A DNA stretch of 64,000 bases. Source: Gemmiger sp. An194 (GTDB lineage: Bacteria > Bacillota > Clostridia > Oscillospirales > Ruminococcaceae). The stretch is taken from NCBI RefSeq assembly GCF_002160145.1, contig NZ_NFKA01000002.1, positions 62,001 through 126,000 of the forward strand. The letters run 5' to 3'. Below are positions 1 to 8,161 of this stretch, piece after piece. Position 1 is the stretch's first letter. Each line of letters opens with the position of its first letter. Made by a program: the position numbers and the translations under genes. The notes under the pieces are model-generated. The model made no database searches and was not told the origin of the DNA. It saw only the letters and a program-made list of their open reading frames with translations.

Positions 1-2
1 GC

Positions 3-440
3 TGCGGGCCGGTGCGGTTCATTCCCACCAACTTCTATGCCTGCGACCACACCGGCGAGGGCTCGCTCTCCCGGTCGCTGCGTGCGGACCTGCTGGACGC
101 CGAGCAGGCCACCCGGGCGGCACTGCTCGCGTTCGCTGCCCATTACGGGCTGGATGAGGCCGGCGCTCAGGCTCTGGCCGCTGCCCGGCAGGGCAACGTG
201 GCCGTGGCTCAGATGTCGGTGCTGATGAGCCGGAAGGGTCCCCTTTCCCTGCGGGGCTACCGGAAGGCCTTTGCCCGGATGCTGGCCCTGCCCGCTGCCC
301 GCAAGACGCTGGCTGACTGGCTGGCGGCGGACCAAAACCGGCTGATGGCCCTGCCCTACCGTATCTGCGTGGGGCTGCGGCTGGCCCTGCCCATGGCGCT
401 CTGGTGCTGGCTGCGGTGCAGCACCAGCCATGCCCTATGA
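3..440 (+). CDS. C-terminal part of a truncated gene in a polysaccharide cluster, probably a glycosyltransferase
   Basis: The reading frame is open from the left window edge to a TGA at 438-440, so the start lies outside the window. The visible 145 or so residues have no catalytic GT motif. They end in a hydrophobic and basic stretch (ALPYRICVGLRLALPMALW, then Trp/Arg). The next gene, a GT2 enzyme, starts 30 bases downstream with its own AAGGAGG site, so the two are probably co-transcribed. Position at the head of a run of GT2 genes suggests another glycosyltransferase or polysaccharide modification enzyme, but the fragment itself does not prove it. An internal GTG at position 12 is unlikely to be the true start because the frame continues upstream of it. 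Confidence 0.5.
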   Translation, partial: CGPVRFIPTNFYACDHTGEGSLSRSLRADLLDAEQATRAALLAFAAHYGLDEAGAQALAAARQGNVAVAQMSVLMSRKGPLSLRGYRKAFARMLALPAARKTLADWLAADQNRLMALPYRICVGLRLALPMALWCWLRCSTSHAL

Positions 441-470
441 TTCTTTTTTCCCAAGGAGGCAAACATATTT

Positions 471-1472
471 ATGGCGGCTGTATTGAGCTGTATCATGCCC
501 GTGTACAACGGGGAGGAATATCTTGAAAAAAGCGTACAGAGCGTGCTGGACCAGAGTTTTGCCTGGTTCGAGCTGATTCTGGTGAACGACGGTTCCACCG
601 ACCGCACCGCTGATCTCTGCGCCGAGTTCGCCCGCAAGGATGAGCGGGTTCGGGTGCTGACCCAGCCCAACAAAGGCGCGGCGGCGGCCCGGAACGCGGG
701 CATTCAGGCGGCCGAGGGCCGTTACATCACCTTTGTGGACGCGGACGACATGCTGCTGCCCAAGGCCTTTGAAAAGACCGTGCAGGCCATGGAGAACCGG
801 GAGCTGGATCTGGTGAGCTTCAACTTCTCCTTCTGCAGCGACACCGGCTTCACCGAGGCGGTCTACCCGGCCTTTGCCGCCGCCTCGCTGGAGGAGTTCT
901 GGCCCCACTTCATCGACTACTACCGGGCCAATCAGTTCTTCTCGCTGTGCAACAAGGTCTACCGCACCCAGCTCATCAAGGGGCTGGGCCTGAAGCTGGA
1001 CGAGACCCTGCGCACCGGCGAGGACATCCAGTTCAACTTTTCCTACTTTGCCAACCTGGGCAAGATGGAGCATCTGGACGGCATCTACTACGAATACTGG
1101 CGGCATGCCCAGACTCTGACCCGCGCCGCCACTCTGGACAATATGGAGACCAGCCAGCGGGTGCTGCACGGGGTGCGGCGCTTTCTGGAGCAGTGCGGCC
1201 AGAGCGAATTGTATCCCCAGCTGGCCGCCGCTCAGCTGCCCTGGGACGCCGTGAACTTCTTCGACCTGCTCACCGACTCCTCCAAGCCCTATACCCTGGA
1301 GGAGCGCAAGGCCGGGCTGGAAAAGCTGTTCGCAAACCCCATGTGGCACACCGCCCTGATGACCCAATTGGAGGGCCGGGAGGGCCTTTACAACGGCTGG
1401 CTGCGCAAAGCCGCCGCCAAGAAAAACGCCGGGCGCGCCCTGCTGCCCCTGCGCCTGAAGGGCAAGCGCTGA
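471..1472 (+). CDS. Glycosyltransferase family 2 (GT-A fold)
   Basis: A 333-residue cytoplasmic or membrane-associated sugar transferase, expected to add one sugar from a nucleotide-sugar donor to a growing surface glycan. The N-terminus has the GT2 nucleotide-binding pattern (IMPVYNGEEYL, then LVNDGSTD) and the DxD-type metal motif FVDADDM near residue 85. After residue 110 the sequence is variable, as is usual for acceptor-binding regions. The ATG follows AAGGAGG with about 10 bases of spacing. Donor and acceptor cannot be read from the sequence. It is one of six GT2 domains in the first 8.1 kb. Confidence 0.88.
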   Translation: MAAVLSCIMPVYNGEEYLEKSVQSVLDQSFAWFELILVNDGSTDRTADLCAEFARKDERVRVLTQPNKGAAAARNAGIQAAEGRYITFVDADDMLLPKAFEKTVQAMENRELDLVSFNFSFCSDTGFTEAVYPAFAAASLEEFWPHFIDYYRANQFFSLCNKVYRTQLIKGLGLKLDETLRTGEDIQFNFSYFANLGKMEHLDGIYYEYWRHAQTLTRAATLDNMETSQRVLHGVRRFLEQCGQSELYPQLAAAQLPWDAVNFFDLLTDSSKPYTLEERKAGLEKLFANPMWHTALMTQLEGREGLYNGWLRKAAAKKNAGRALLPLRLKGKR

Positions 1473-1500
1473 CCCGAACGATCAAAGAAGGAGGCATTCC

Positions 1501-2508
1501 ATGCCCGCCATCAGCATTATCACCACCGTATACGACGCCAAGGACTATCTGCCCCTGACCGTACAGAGCATTCTAAACCAGAGCTTTGCCGATTTTGAGC
1601 TGATCCTCGTGGACGACGGCAGCCCCAACGGCTGCGGCGAGCTCTGTGATCAGCTGGCGAAAACCGACCCCCGCATCCGGGTGGTACACAAGAAAAACGG
1701 CGGGCCTGCATCCGCCGCCAACGCCGGGCTGGACGCCGCCACCGGCGACTACATCAGCTATGTGGATTCCGACGATCTGCTGCATCCGGATTTTCTGAAA
1801 ACCCTGTACAGCACCGTGAAGGAAAGCGGCTGCCCGCTGGCATCCTGCGGCGCGGTGTGCATCGACGAGGAGGGCAATTTTCTCGAGCGGGGCGTGACCC
1901 TGCCCGAGGAATTCCTGGGCCGCCACGACGCGCTGGAGCAGTTTCTGGACGTGTTCAAGAACGGCGGCATGTACTCCATGGTCACCTGGAACAAGCTGTA
2001 CGACGCCCGGCTGTTCAAAAACGTGCGCCACGACGAGACCATGTTCTACGGCGACGACGCCAACATCATGGACAAGATCTACGACGGCAACCAGGTCGTG
2101 CTCTCCAATGAGCCGCTCTATTACTACCGCACCCGCACCGGCAGCATGACCGCCCTGGCCTTCTCGGCCAAGCGGCTGGACGATCTGCGCCTGTACGGCG
2201 GCTGGGTAGACTTTTTCACCGGCAAGACCGGCTACGAGGATCTGGCCGCCTGGGCGGTGGCCCGTTACTGGCAGGTGTTCTACCTGTTCTACGTGCACGC
2301 CAACCTGGCGGGACCGCTGTCCGGCGAACTGAAAGCGGGCTTTGCCCTGCACAAGAAAAAGCTGAACAAGCTTTTGCCCCGCATCCTCTCGAACCCCCAC
2401 GTGGCCGGGTTTGAAAAGCTGCGGGCGGTGCTGTTCTGTGCAAGCCCCGCGCTGTGCTACAAGCTGGCCGCCGCCCGGGGAAAAATGGACCGCAAAAAGG
2501 AGGCCTGA
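1501..2508 (+). CDS. Glycosyltransferase family 2
   Basis: A 335-residue GT2 enzyme with the N-terminal nucleotide-binding strand (IITTVYDAKDYL), LVDDGSPN and the metal-binding YVDSDDLL motif near residue 84. The conserved aromatic run YYYRTRTGSMT near residue 205 is common in capsule GT2 proteins, and the C-terminus is basic. The ATG has a good AAGGAGG upstream. The following gene begins 3 bases after its stop, and that gene's ribosome site sits inside this gene's last codons, which points to translational coupling. It resembles the N-terminal half of its fused neighbour (ILxQSFADFELILVDDGSP versus ILGQTFADFELILVDDGSP), so the two probably arose by duplication. Confidence 0.88.
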   Translation: MPAISIITTVYDAKDYLPLTVQSILNQSFADFELILVDDGSPNGCGELCDQLAKTDPRIRVVHKKNGGPASAANAGLDAATGDYISYVDSDDLLHPDFLKTLYSTVKESGCPLASCGAVCIDEEGNFLERGVTLPEEFLGRHDALEQFLDVFKNGGMYSMVTWNKLYDARLFKNVRHDETMFYGDDANIMDKIYDGNQVVLSNEPLYYYRTRTGSMTALAFSAKRLDDLRLYGGWVDFFTGKTGYEDLAAWAVARYWQVFYLFYVHANLAGPLSGELKAGFALHKKKLNKLLPRILSNPHVAGFEKLRAVLFCASPALCYKLAAARGKMDRKKEA

Positions 2509-2511
2509 GCC

Positions 2512-4701
2512 ATGCCCCGCATCAGCGTGATCGTCCCGGTTTATAAGGTGGAGCAGTTTCTGCCCGCCTGCGTGCAGAGCATTCTGGGCCAGACCTTTGC
2601 CGATTTTGAGCTGATTCTGGTGGACGACGGCAGCCCGGACGGCTGCGGCGCGCTGTGCGACACCTATGCCGAACAGGACAGCCGTGTGCGGGTGATTCAC
2701 CAGAAAAACGGCGGGCTTTCCGCCGCCCGCAATTCCGGCATTGCCGCCGCGAAGGGCGAGCTTCTCGCCTTTGTGGATTCCGACGATCTGATCGCGCCGG
2801 ATTATCTGGAGCAGCTTTATAGCGCGCTGTGTTCCTCGGGGGCGGATATGGCCCTCTGCGCGGTGGAGGACGTGAACGATGACGGCACGCCGCTGGAGCA
2901 CCCCGAGATCACCGCCCCCGCCGCTGCCGGAAGCTTTTCCGGCAAGGCGCTGCTGGCGGAATTTTTCGGGCCCAACGCCACCTGCTACACGGTGGCCTGG
3001 AACAAACTGTACAAACGCAGCCTGTGGGAGCAGCTGCGCTACCCGGAGGGGCTCATCCACGAGGACGACGCGGTGGCCCACCGGCTGTTCGCCGCCTGTG
3101 AAACGGTGGCCTGCCTGGACGCTCCCCTTTACCGCTACCGGCTGCGCCAGGGCAGCATCTGCCGCAGCGGCATCAGCCCCGGCAGCTTTGACGGGGTGAC
3201 CGCCCACGCCGACTGGTGCCGGTTTTTCCGGGACCAGGGCATGGACAAGGCCCTGCTGGACAAGGCGCTGGCCGCCTGTTTCCGTCGGTATCTGGCCCTG
3301 TGCGCCGGAGCGAAAAACGAACTGACCTGGCCCATCGCCGCCCGCTGGCACGGTGCCCAGGCGGAGCTGCGCTGCCTGCTGCCCCTTGTAAAACATTGCG
3401 GCGAGCTTTCGCTGACCGAAAAGCTCAGCTGCCTGCGCTGGTGCACCCGGCCGTTGCCCCTGCCTGACCGCAGCGAAACGCCCCGGGTCGCCCTGCTTTT
3501 GCCGCCCGAGCTTCCGGTGCCTGCCGTGAAGGGCGGCGCGGTGGAGACCCTGGCCACCCATCTGATGGAGGAAAACCAGACCCAGCGGCAGCTGGAGCTG
3601 GCCTTTGTCTGCCGTCTGGACGAGGAGGCCGCGGCGGCTTCGGCCCGGTTTTCCCAGTCGCTGATCTTCTTCGTGCCCCCCGCTGGGCGGGTGCGTTCCC
3701 TCGTGCACCGGGTCCGTTACCGGCTGGCAAAGCTAACCGGGCGGCCGGTGTACTGGCAGGAATACCAGCATTACCCCCTGCCCTTTCTAAAGCGGCTGAA
3801 CGCCGACCTTTATTCGGTGGAGGGCGGCCAGCTGGACGCCTGGCAGCAGGCCGCCGCCTGCTTCGGCGCCGAAAAAATGGCGGCGCACCTGCATGGGGTA
3901 GCATACAGCAGCCCCAAGCTGGACGCTCAGTTCGGCCGGGTGCTGGCCATCAGCGACTATGTGCGCAGGGCCTGGCTCTCCTCCAGCGCACTGCCCGCCG
4001 ACCGGGCGGTGCTGCTGCCCAACTGCGTGGACACCGGCCGCTTCTGCCCTGCTCCTGCCGCGGAAAACGAGCGGGCACAGCTGCGCAGCCGCCTGGGCCT
4101 TGCGGAACAGGACTTTGTGGTGCTGTTCTGCGGCCGGGTGTGCGAGGAAAAAGGCATCCACCGGCTGGTGCAGGCCATGCGGCAGATCCAGGACCCCGCC
4201 GTGAAGCTGGCGGTCATCGGCTCGCCCTTTTTTGCCGGGCAGGCCGATTCCCCCTTCTTTGCCGAACTGCGCAAGCAGGCCGAGGCTTTGGGTGAGCGGA
4301 TCGTCTTTACCGGCTTTGTGCCCAATGAACAACTGCCCGCCTATTACCGCATGGCGGACGCCGCCTGCTTCCCCGCGCTGTGGGAGGAGCCGGCGGGCAT
4401 CACCGCCATCGAGGCCATGGCCTGCGGCTGCCCGGTGATCGCCACCGACAGCGGCGGCATGCCGGAATATCTGGAGGGCAGCGGCGCGGTGCTGTTGCGC
4501 CGGGATGAGATCTGGGACGGCGAATGCACCCCCGTGCCCGGTGTGCCTGAGCTTTCCGGCCAGATCGCCGAAGCCATCCTTGCTCTGAAAACCGAGCCCG
4601 CCCGCCGGGCCGAGATGGCCGCAGCCGGTGTGCGCCGGGCGCAGGATTTTTCCCAGCAGAGCTACTACCGGACCTTCGCCGGTTTCGCAAATCACCTGTA
4701 A
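2512..4701 (+). CDS. Two-domain glycosyltransferase: GT2 fused to GT4
   Basis: A 729-residue fusion of two sugar transferases. Residues 1 to about 300 are a GT2 domain (VIVPVYKVEQF, LVDDGSPD, FVDSDDLI). From about residue 325 a GT4/GT-B protein begins with KGGAVETLATHL, the usual glycine-rich donor-side loop. It continues with PNCVDTGRF, FCGRVCEEKGIHRLV and the GT4 signature ending EAMACGCPVIATDSGG near residue 640. Both catalytic domains look intact, so the protein may add two consecutive sugars. Start: ATG with AAGGAGG located in the end of the previous gene. The reading frame is continuous across the junction; if this were two genes joined by a sequencing error, a stop or start near position 3470 would be expected, and I see none. 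Confidence 0.85.
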   Translation: MPRISVIVPVYKVEQFLPACVQSILGQTFADFELILVDDGSPDGCGALCDTYAEQDSRVRVIHQKNGGLSAARNSGIAAAKGELLAFVDSDDLIAPDYLEQLYSALCSSGADMALCAVEDVNDDGTPLEHPEITAPAAAGSFSGKALLAEFFGPNATCYTVAWNKLYKRSLWEQLRYPEGLIHEDDAVAHRLFAACETVACLDAPLYRYRLRQGSICRSGISPGSFDGVTAHADWCRFFRDQGMDKALLDKALAACFRRYLALCAGAKNELTWPIAARWHGAQAELRCLLPLVKHCGELSLTEKLSCLRWCTRPLPLPDRSETPRVALLLPPELPVPAVKGGAVETLATHLMEENQTQRQLELAFVCRLDEEAAAASARFSQSLIFFVPPAGRVRSLVHRVRYRLAKLTGRPVYWQEYQHYPLPFLKRLNADLYSVEGGQLDAWQQAAACFGAEKMAAHLHGVAYSSPKLDAQFGRVLAISDYVRRAWLSSSALPADRAVLLPNCVDTGRFCPAPAAENERAQLRSRLGLAEQDFVVLFCGRVCEEKGIHRLVQAMRQIQDPAVKLAVIGSPFFAGQADSPFFAELRKQAEALGERIVFTGFVPNEQLPAYYRMADAACFPALWEEPAGITAIEAMACGCPVIATDSGGMPEYLEGSGAVLLRRDEIWDGECTPVPGVPELSGQIAEAILALKTEPARRAEMAAAGVRRAQDFSQQSYYRTFAGFANHL

Positions 4702-4728
4702 ACTTTATCAAATAAAGGAAGTGTTCCC

Positions 4729-5772
4729 TTGCAGCCCAAAATCAGCATTATCGTTCCGGTGTACAACTGCGTAAAATTTCTGCCCGCCTGCATCAACAGC
4801 ATTGCCGGGCAGGAGTGCTCCAGCTTCGAATGTATCCTGGTGAATGACGGTTCCTCCGACGGCTCCGGCGCTCTTTGCGACGAAATCTCCCGCCACGATC
4901 CCCGTTTTCGGGTAATCCACAAGTCCAACGGGGGCGTGTGCAGTGCCCGCAATGCGGGTCTTGACGCGGCTCGCGGGGAATTCGTTCTGTTCTGCGACCA
5001 GGATGACCGCATCCATCCCGAAACCATCACCCGGGCGCTTGCCTGCTACGAAAGCACGGAAGGCGGGCTTGTGATGTGGCCTTATACCCGTGACCCGGCG
5101 GAATTTTCCGCCCCGATGCCTGCGGGCGAGACTCTTTTCTCCCAGCAGGAATTCGGTTCCCTTTACTGCACCTTCATGCTCCCGCCGGTATGGAACAAGC
5201 TGTTTGAGCGCAGCGTGCTGGAATCCCCCTCGCCCCTTCGCTTCGACGCTTCCATCCGCAACGGGCACGAGGATCTGCCCTTTGTGTATGAATATCTTGC
5301 CCGGCTTGCCGGGCTGCGGCCGGGCTTTGCTGTGCATTTTCTGCGCGCTCCGCTCTATTACTGGAGCGACGAAAACGACATGAGCGTTTCCAAAAAATCC
5401 GTGCATTATCAGCAGTATTTCCAGGTGGAGCTGCCTTTGTTCCTGCGTTTTGCCCACGACTGCAAGACCCTTTATCACTGCCCGGCTCAGAACATGGCCA
5501 CCTTTTACCAGCATGCGCTGCATACACTGGCCTTCGGCCTTCTGTTTGAAAACAAGGCCGAGGGGCACAGCCTTCTGCAGCACGAGGGCGTGACCGAGCT
5601 GCTGGACGGCCTGAAGGAAAACCACACCTTCAGCCCCTATTACCTGCCCTTTCGATGGCGCAGCGCTGCTCTGGCCCGGTTCGTGATCCGCGCCGAGGAA
5701 GAGGGGCGGCGCTCCTACTGGCGCACTTACTGGCTCTTTTATTATCTGCTTGGCGGAAACTGGAACCGTTAA
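4729..5772 (+). CDS. Glycosyltransferase family 2 with TTG start
   Basis: A 347-residue GT2 enzyme with IIVPVYNCVKFL, LVNDGSSDGS and an altered metal motif, FCDQDDRI, near residue 88, where Gln sits between the acidic residues. The first codon appears to be TTG, 7 or so bases after AAAGGAAG; no ATG occurs in frame before the conserved N-terminal strand. The middle part carries the PLYYWSDENDMSVSK block, which recurs as PLYYYESGNETSLSK and PLYYYEDGNDSSVTY in the next two GT2 genes. This gene and those two therefore form a closer paralogue group than the first three GT2 domains. The substrate is unknown. Confidence 0.85.
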   Translation: MQPKISIIVPVYNCVKFLPACINSIAGQECSSFECILVNDGSSDGSGALCDEISRHDPRFRVIHKSNGGVCSARNAGLDAARGEFVLFCDQDDRIHPETITRALACYESTEGGLVMWPYTRDPAEFSAPMPAGETLFSQQEFGSLYCTFMLPPVWNKLFERSVLESPSPLRFDASIRNGHEDLPFVYEYLARLAGLRPGFAVHFLRAPLYYWSDENDMSVSKKSVHYQQYFQVELPLFLRFAHDCKTLYHCPAQNMATFYQHALHTLAFGLLFENKAEGHSLLQHEGVTELLDGLKENHTFSPYYLPFRWRSAALARFVIRAEEEGRRSYWRTYWLFYYLLGGNWNR

Positions 5773-5816
5773 CGTTCTCGGCCAATCCTCCGCCCTGCAT
5801 CCAAAAGGAGTATCTT

Positions 5817-6875
5817 ATGGTCCCGTTTGCAAGCATTATCATTCCTGTTTACAACGCCGAAAAATACCTGCGTCGCTGCCTGGACAGCGTTGCGGCCCAG
5901 ACCTGCCCGGATTTCGAGTGCATTCTGGTGGACGACGGCTCTTCCGACGGTTCTTCGCTCATCTGCGATGAATACGCCGCCAACGATCGCCGGTTCCGGG
6001 TCATCCACCAGCCGAACGCCGGTGCTTCCGCTGCCCGAAATGCCGGGCTGGATGCAGCCCTTGCGCCCTGGCTTCTGTTTGTGGACGCGGACGACGCCAT
6101 TGCCCCCTGCACACTGGAGCTGATCCGGCAGATACAGCAGGAAAACCCCCGCGGCCTGGTGTTTTTCGCCGCGGTCTTCGAGCCGGATGGCCTGCTCCAG
6201 CACCCGGACCCGACAGCTTTGCGCCGTTTTTCCGTGAGCGAAATCGGCCTTTTCTGCGAAAACGCCCCCTTCCCCACCCCCTGGGGAAAGCTGCTGAATC
6301 GGGCGCTTGTGGAGCAGGCCGGCCTGCGGTTCGATCCATCGCTGCACTGCTACGAGGACCGGCCCTTTATGAACGAATATCTGCGGCATTTTTCCGCGCA
6401 GGTTCCCAACGGGGAGCTGCTCTACATTACCCGGCCGCTCTATTATTACGAATCCGGCAACGAAACCAGCCTGAGCAAAAGCACCAAAAACCAGCTGGAG
6501 CCCGCCCATTATCAGATGTTTGACCGGTTCCTTCAGGACTGCCTGCATGTGTATCATGCCCCGCCGCAGCAGCTGCGGCTGCCCGTGATGGAATATCTGA
6601 ACACCGTTTTGTACGGTCTTTACTGCACGCCCCCGGCCCAGCGGCGCAAAAGCGCAGCACTTTTTTACAAGAGCCCGGAATACGCCCGCCTGATGGCCTT
6701 TTTCAAAGAGAACCGGCTGTTTGAATCCCGCTATGTACCGCTTCGCCTGCGCTGGACCGCTCTGGCCGTTACGCTGGACCAGAACCGGCTGACAGAGCGC
6801 CGCTGGTTCTACTGGAAGTTCCACTGGCTATGCATGCACACCGTATACCTGCGCTGGAAGGCCCTACTGCAGTGA
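5817..6875 (+). CDS. Glycosyltransferase family 2
   Basis: A 352-residue GT2 enzyme (IIIPVYNAEKYL, LVDDGSSDGS, FVDADDAI). The frame is open much further upstream, into the previous gene, but the ATG at 5817 is the right start. It has AAAAGGAG seven bases upstream and places the GT2 strand at the N-terminus as in the paralogues. The C-terminus is rich in Trp, Tyr and Arg (WFYWKFHWLCMH), a likely membrane-surface contact. About 170 bases separate it from the next GT2 gene, the longest gap in this part of the cluster, and that gap holds a promoter and a hairpin. Confidence 0.87.
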   Translation: MVPFASIIIPVYNAEKYLRRCLDSVAAQTCPDFECILVDDGSSDGSSLICDEYAANDRRFRVIHQPNAGASAARNAGLDAALAPWLLFVDADDAIAPCTLELIRQIQQENPRGLVFFAAVFEPDGLLQHPDPTALRRFSVSEIGLFCENAPFPTPWGKLLNRALVEQAGLRFDPSLHCYEDRPFMNEYLRHFSAQVPNGELLYITRPLYYYESGNETSLSKSTKNQLEPAHYQMFDRFLQDCLHVYHAPPQQLRLPVMEYLNTVLYGLYCTPPAQRRKSAALFYKSPEYARLMAFFKENRLFESRYVPLRLRWTALAVTLDQNRLTERRWFYWKFHWLCMHTVYLRWKALLQ

Positions 6876-6940
6876 ATAAAAATGTTGCCGTTTCTTCTGT
6901 TTTTTTCGTCTTGGGCCCCGTCGGCTGATTCCCCGTTTTA

Positions 6941-6969
6941 TTGCAGCTTACGGCATGATATGCTATAAT
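6941..6969 (+). promoter_or_regulatory. Sigma-A promoter inside the polysaccharide cluster
   Basis: TTGCAG at 6941-6946 and a perfect TATAAT at 6964-6969 are separated by exactly 17 bases, with a TG extended -10 just before the TATAAT. It would drive the GT2 gene at 7048 and the ABC exporter behind it separately from the upstream GT genes. Confidence 0.72.
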
Positions 6970-6982
6970 AAACTATCTTAGT

Positions 6983-7017
6983 ACGCCCTGCTGCGGCAGC
7001 GCACAGGGCGTTATTTT
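6983..7017 (+). terminator. Leader hairpin between promoter and GT2 start (possible attenuator)
   Basis: ACGCCCTG at 6983-6990 pairs perfectly with CAGGGCGT at 7004-7011, with a GC-rich loop and TTATTTT directly after the stem. It lies about 8 bases after the expected transcription start and ends about 30 bases before the next start codon. It could stop upstream read-through, attenuate the new transcript, or simply stabilise its 5' end. Confidence 0.45.
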
Positions 7018-7047
7018 CCATGTTTGAACGGCTTAGCAGGAGGAATT

Positions 7048-8112
7048 ATGCCAAAGATCAGCGTGGTGATTCCCATCTACAACACCCAGTCCTTTCTGGC
7101 CCGCTGCCTGGACAGCGTTCTGGCCCAGACCTGCTCCGATTGGGAATGCATTCTGGTGAACGATGGCAGCACCGACGGCAGCGCCTCCATCTGCGAAGCC
7201 TATTGCAGGCGCGACAGCCGCTTTTTGCTGAAAAATCAGAGCAATCAAGGCAGCGCCGCTGCCCGCAACAACGGTATGGCACTGGCTCGGGGCGAATATC
7301 TGCTGTTTCTGGACAGTGACGATGCCTGGCCCGCTCACCTTCTTTCCACCGTGCTCGCCGCACAGGAAAACCGGCCGGAGGATCTGATCCTCTGGCGGTA
7401 CACCTCCCGCCCGGAGGAGCTTGCCAACAGCAAGGCTTCGGCGGACTTTGCCCGCTTTCCGCTGCAAAAGGCCGGGCAGCTGTATCTGGAAAGCCATTTA
7501 TATTACATCTGGAACAAGCTCTTTCATCTGGAGCTGATTCGTAGCTGTGGGCTTCTGTTCACCCCGGGCATCACCTACGGCGAGGATGTACAGTTCTCCA
7601 TGGAGTACCTGCGGCTCTGGTTCCGTCTTCATCTGCAGGGGAACTTTTCTCTGAGCGTACAGCCGCTCTATTACTATGAGGACGGCAACGACTCCAGCGT
7701 CACCTACCGGCTCAAGCCCTGCTACTGCGAAAACGAGCTTTGGCTCACGGAGCAAGTGCTGGATTGGTTCAGCCGGGATTTTCCCCTGCCCCGGGAGGAT
7801 TTTACCCGCATCGTGCTCCACCTGGTGAAAACACTGGCGGGCGGCCTTTCGGTGGATCTTGCCCAGCCCCATGGGCTGGCCATCGCGCGGCAGCATCTGC
7901 GCCACCCCACCGCCCGAAGGCTGATCGATACCGCCCGTACCCTTGGCTGCTACAGCCCCTTTGTGCCTCTCATGGCCGGCAATTGCACCGTTCTCACCGC
8001 CCGGCTGGGCGGGCTGATGCTGAAGGAGTCCCGCTGGTACCACCGCGTTTACTGGGCGGGCTGGCATCTGCGCAGGCTGCGCACCGGCACAAAACCACCC
8101 GTGATGTTCTGA
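7048..8112 (+). CDS. Glycosyltransferase family 2
   Basis: A 354-residue GT2 enzyme (VVIPIYNTQSFL, LVNDGSTDGS, FLDSDDAW). The ATG at 7048 follows GCAGGAGG at ideal spacing; an in-frame TTG eight codons earlier lacks a ribosome site. It belongs with the two genes before it by the shared PLYYYEDGN block near residue 210 and by a Trp-rich basic C-terminus. It is the first gene after the internal promoter at 6941-6969, about 50 bases before the ABC-2 permease, so it may be expressed with the export machinery rather than with the earlier transferases. Confidence 0.87.
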   Translation: MPKISVVIPIYNTQSFLARCLDSVLAQTCSDWECILVNDGSTDGSASICEAYCRRDSRFLLKNQSNQGSAAARNNGMALARGEYLLFLDSDDAWPAHLLSTVLAAQENRPEDLILWRYTSRPEELANSKASADFARFPLQKAGQLYLESHLYYIWNKLFHLELIRSCGLLFTPGITYGEDVQFSMEYLRLWFRLHLQGNFSLSVQPLYYYEDGNDSSVTYRLKPCYCENELWLTEQVLDWFSRDFPLPREDFTRIVLHLVKTLAGGLSVDLAQPHGLAIARQHLRHPTARRLIDTARTLGCYSPFVPLMAGNCTVLTARLGGLMLKESRWYHRVYWAGWHLRRLRTGTKPPVMF

Positions 8113-8161
8113 CCTGCACCCCGACCGTTTTTCATTTATTCTGACAAGAGGAAGTACACTG

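Noticed and set aside
1573-3708. Long minus-strand open frame of 711 codons
   Set aside because: It is antisense to two GT2 genes, has a Gly/Ala/Val/Gln/His-rich composition typical of a GC-rich shadow frame, and has no ribosome site or family motif.
5655-5816. N-terminal extension of the GT2 gene into the previous gene
   Set aside because: No ribosome site at the upstream start; AAAAGGAG and ATG at 5817 give the normal GT2 N-terminus.
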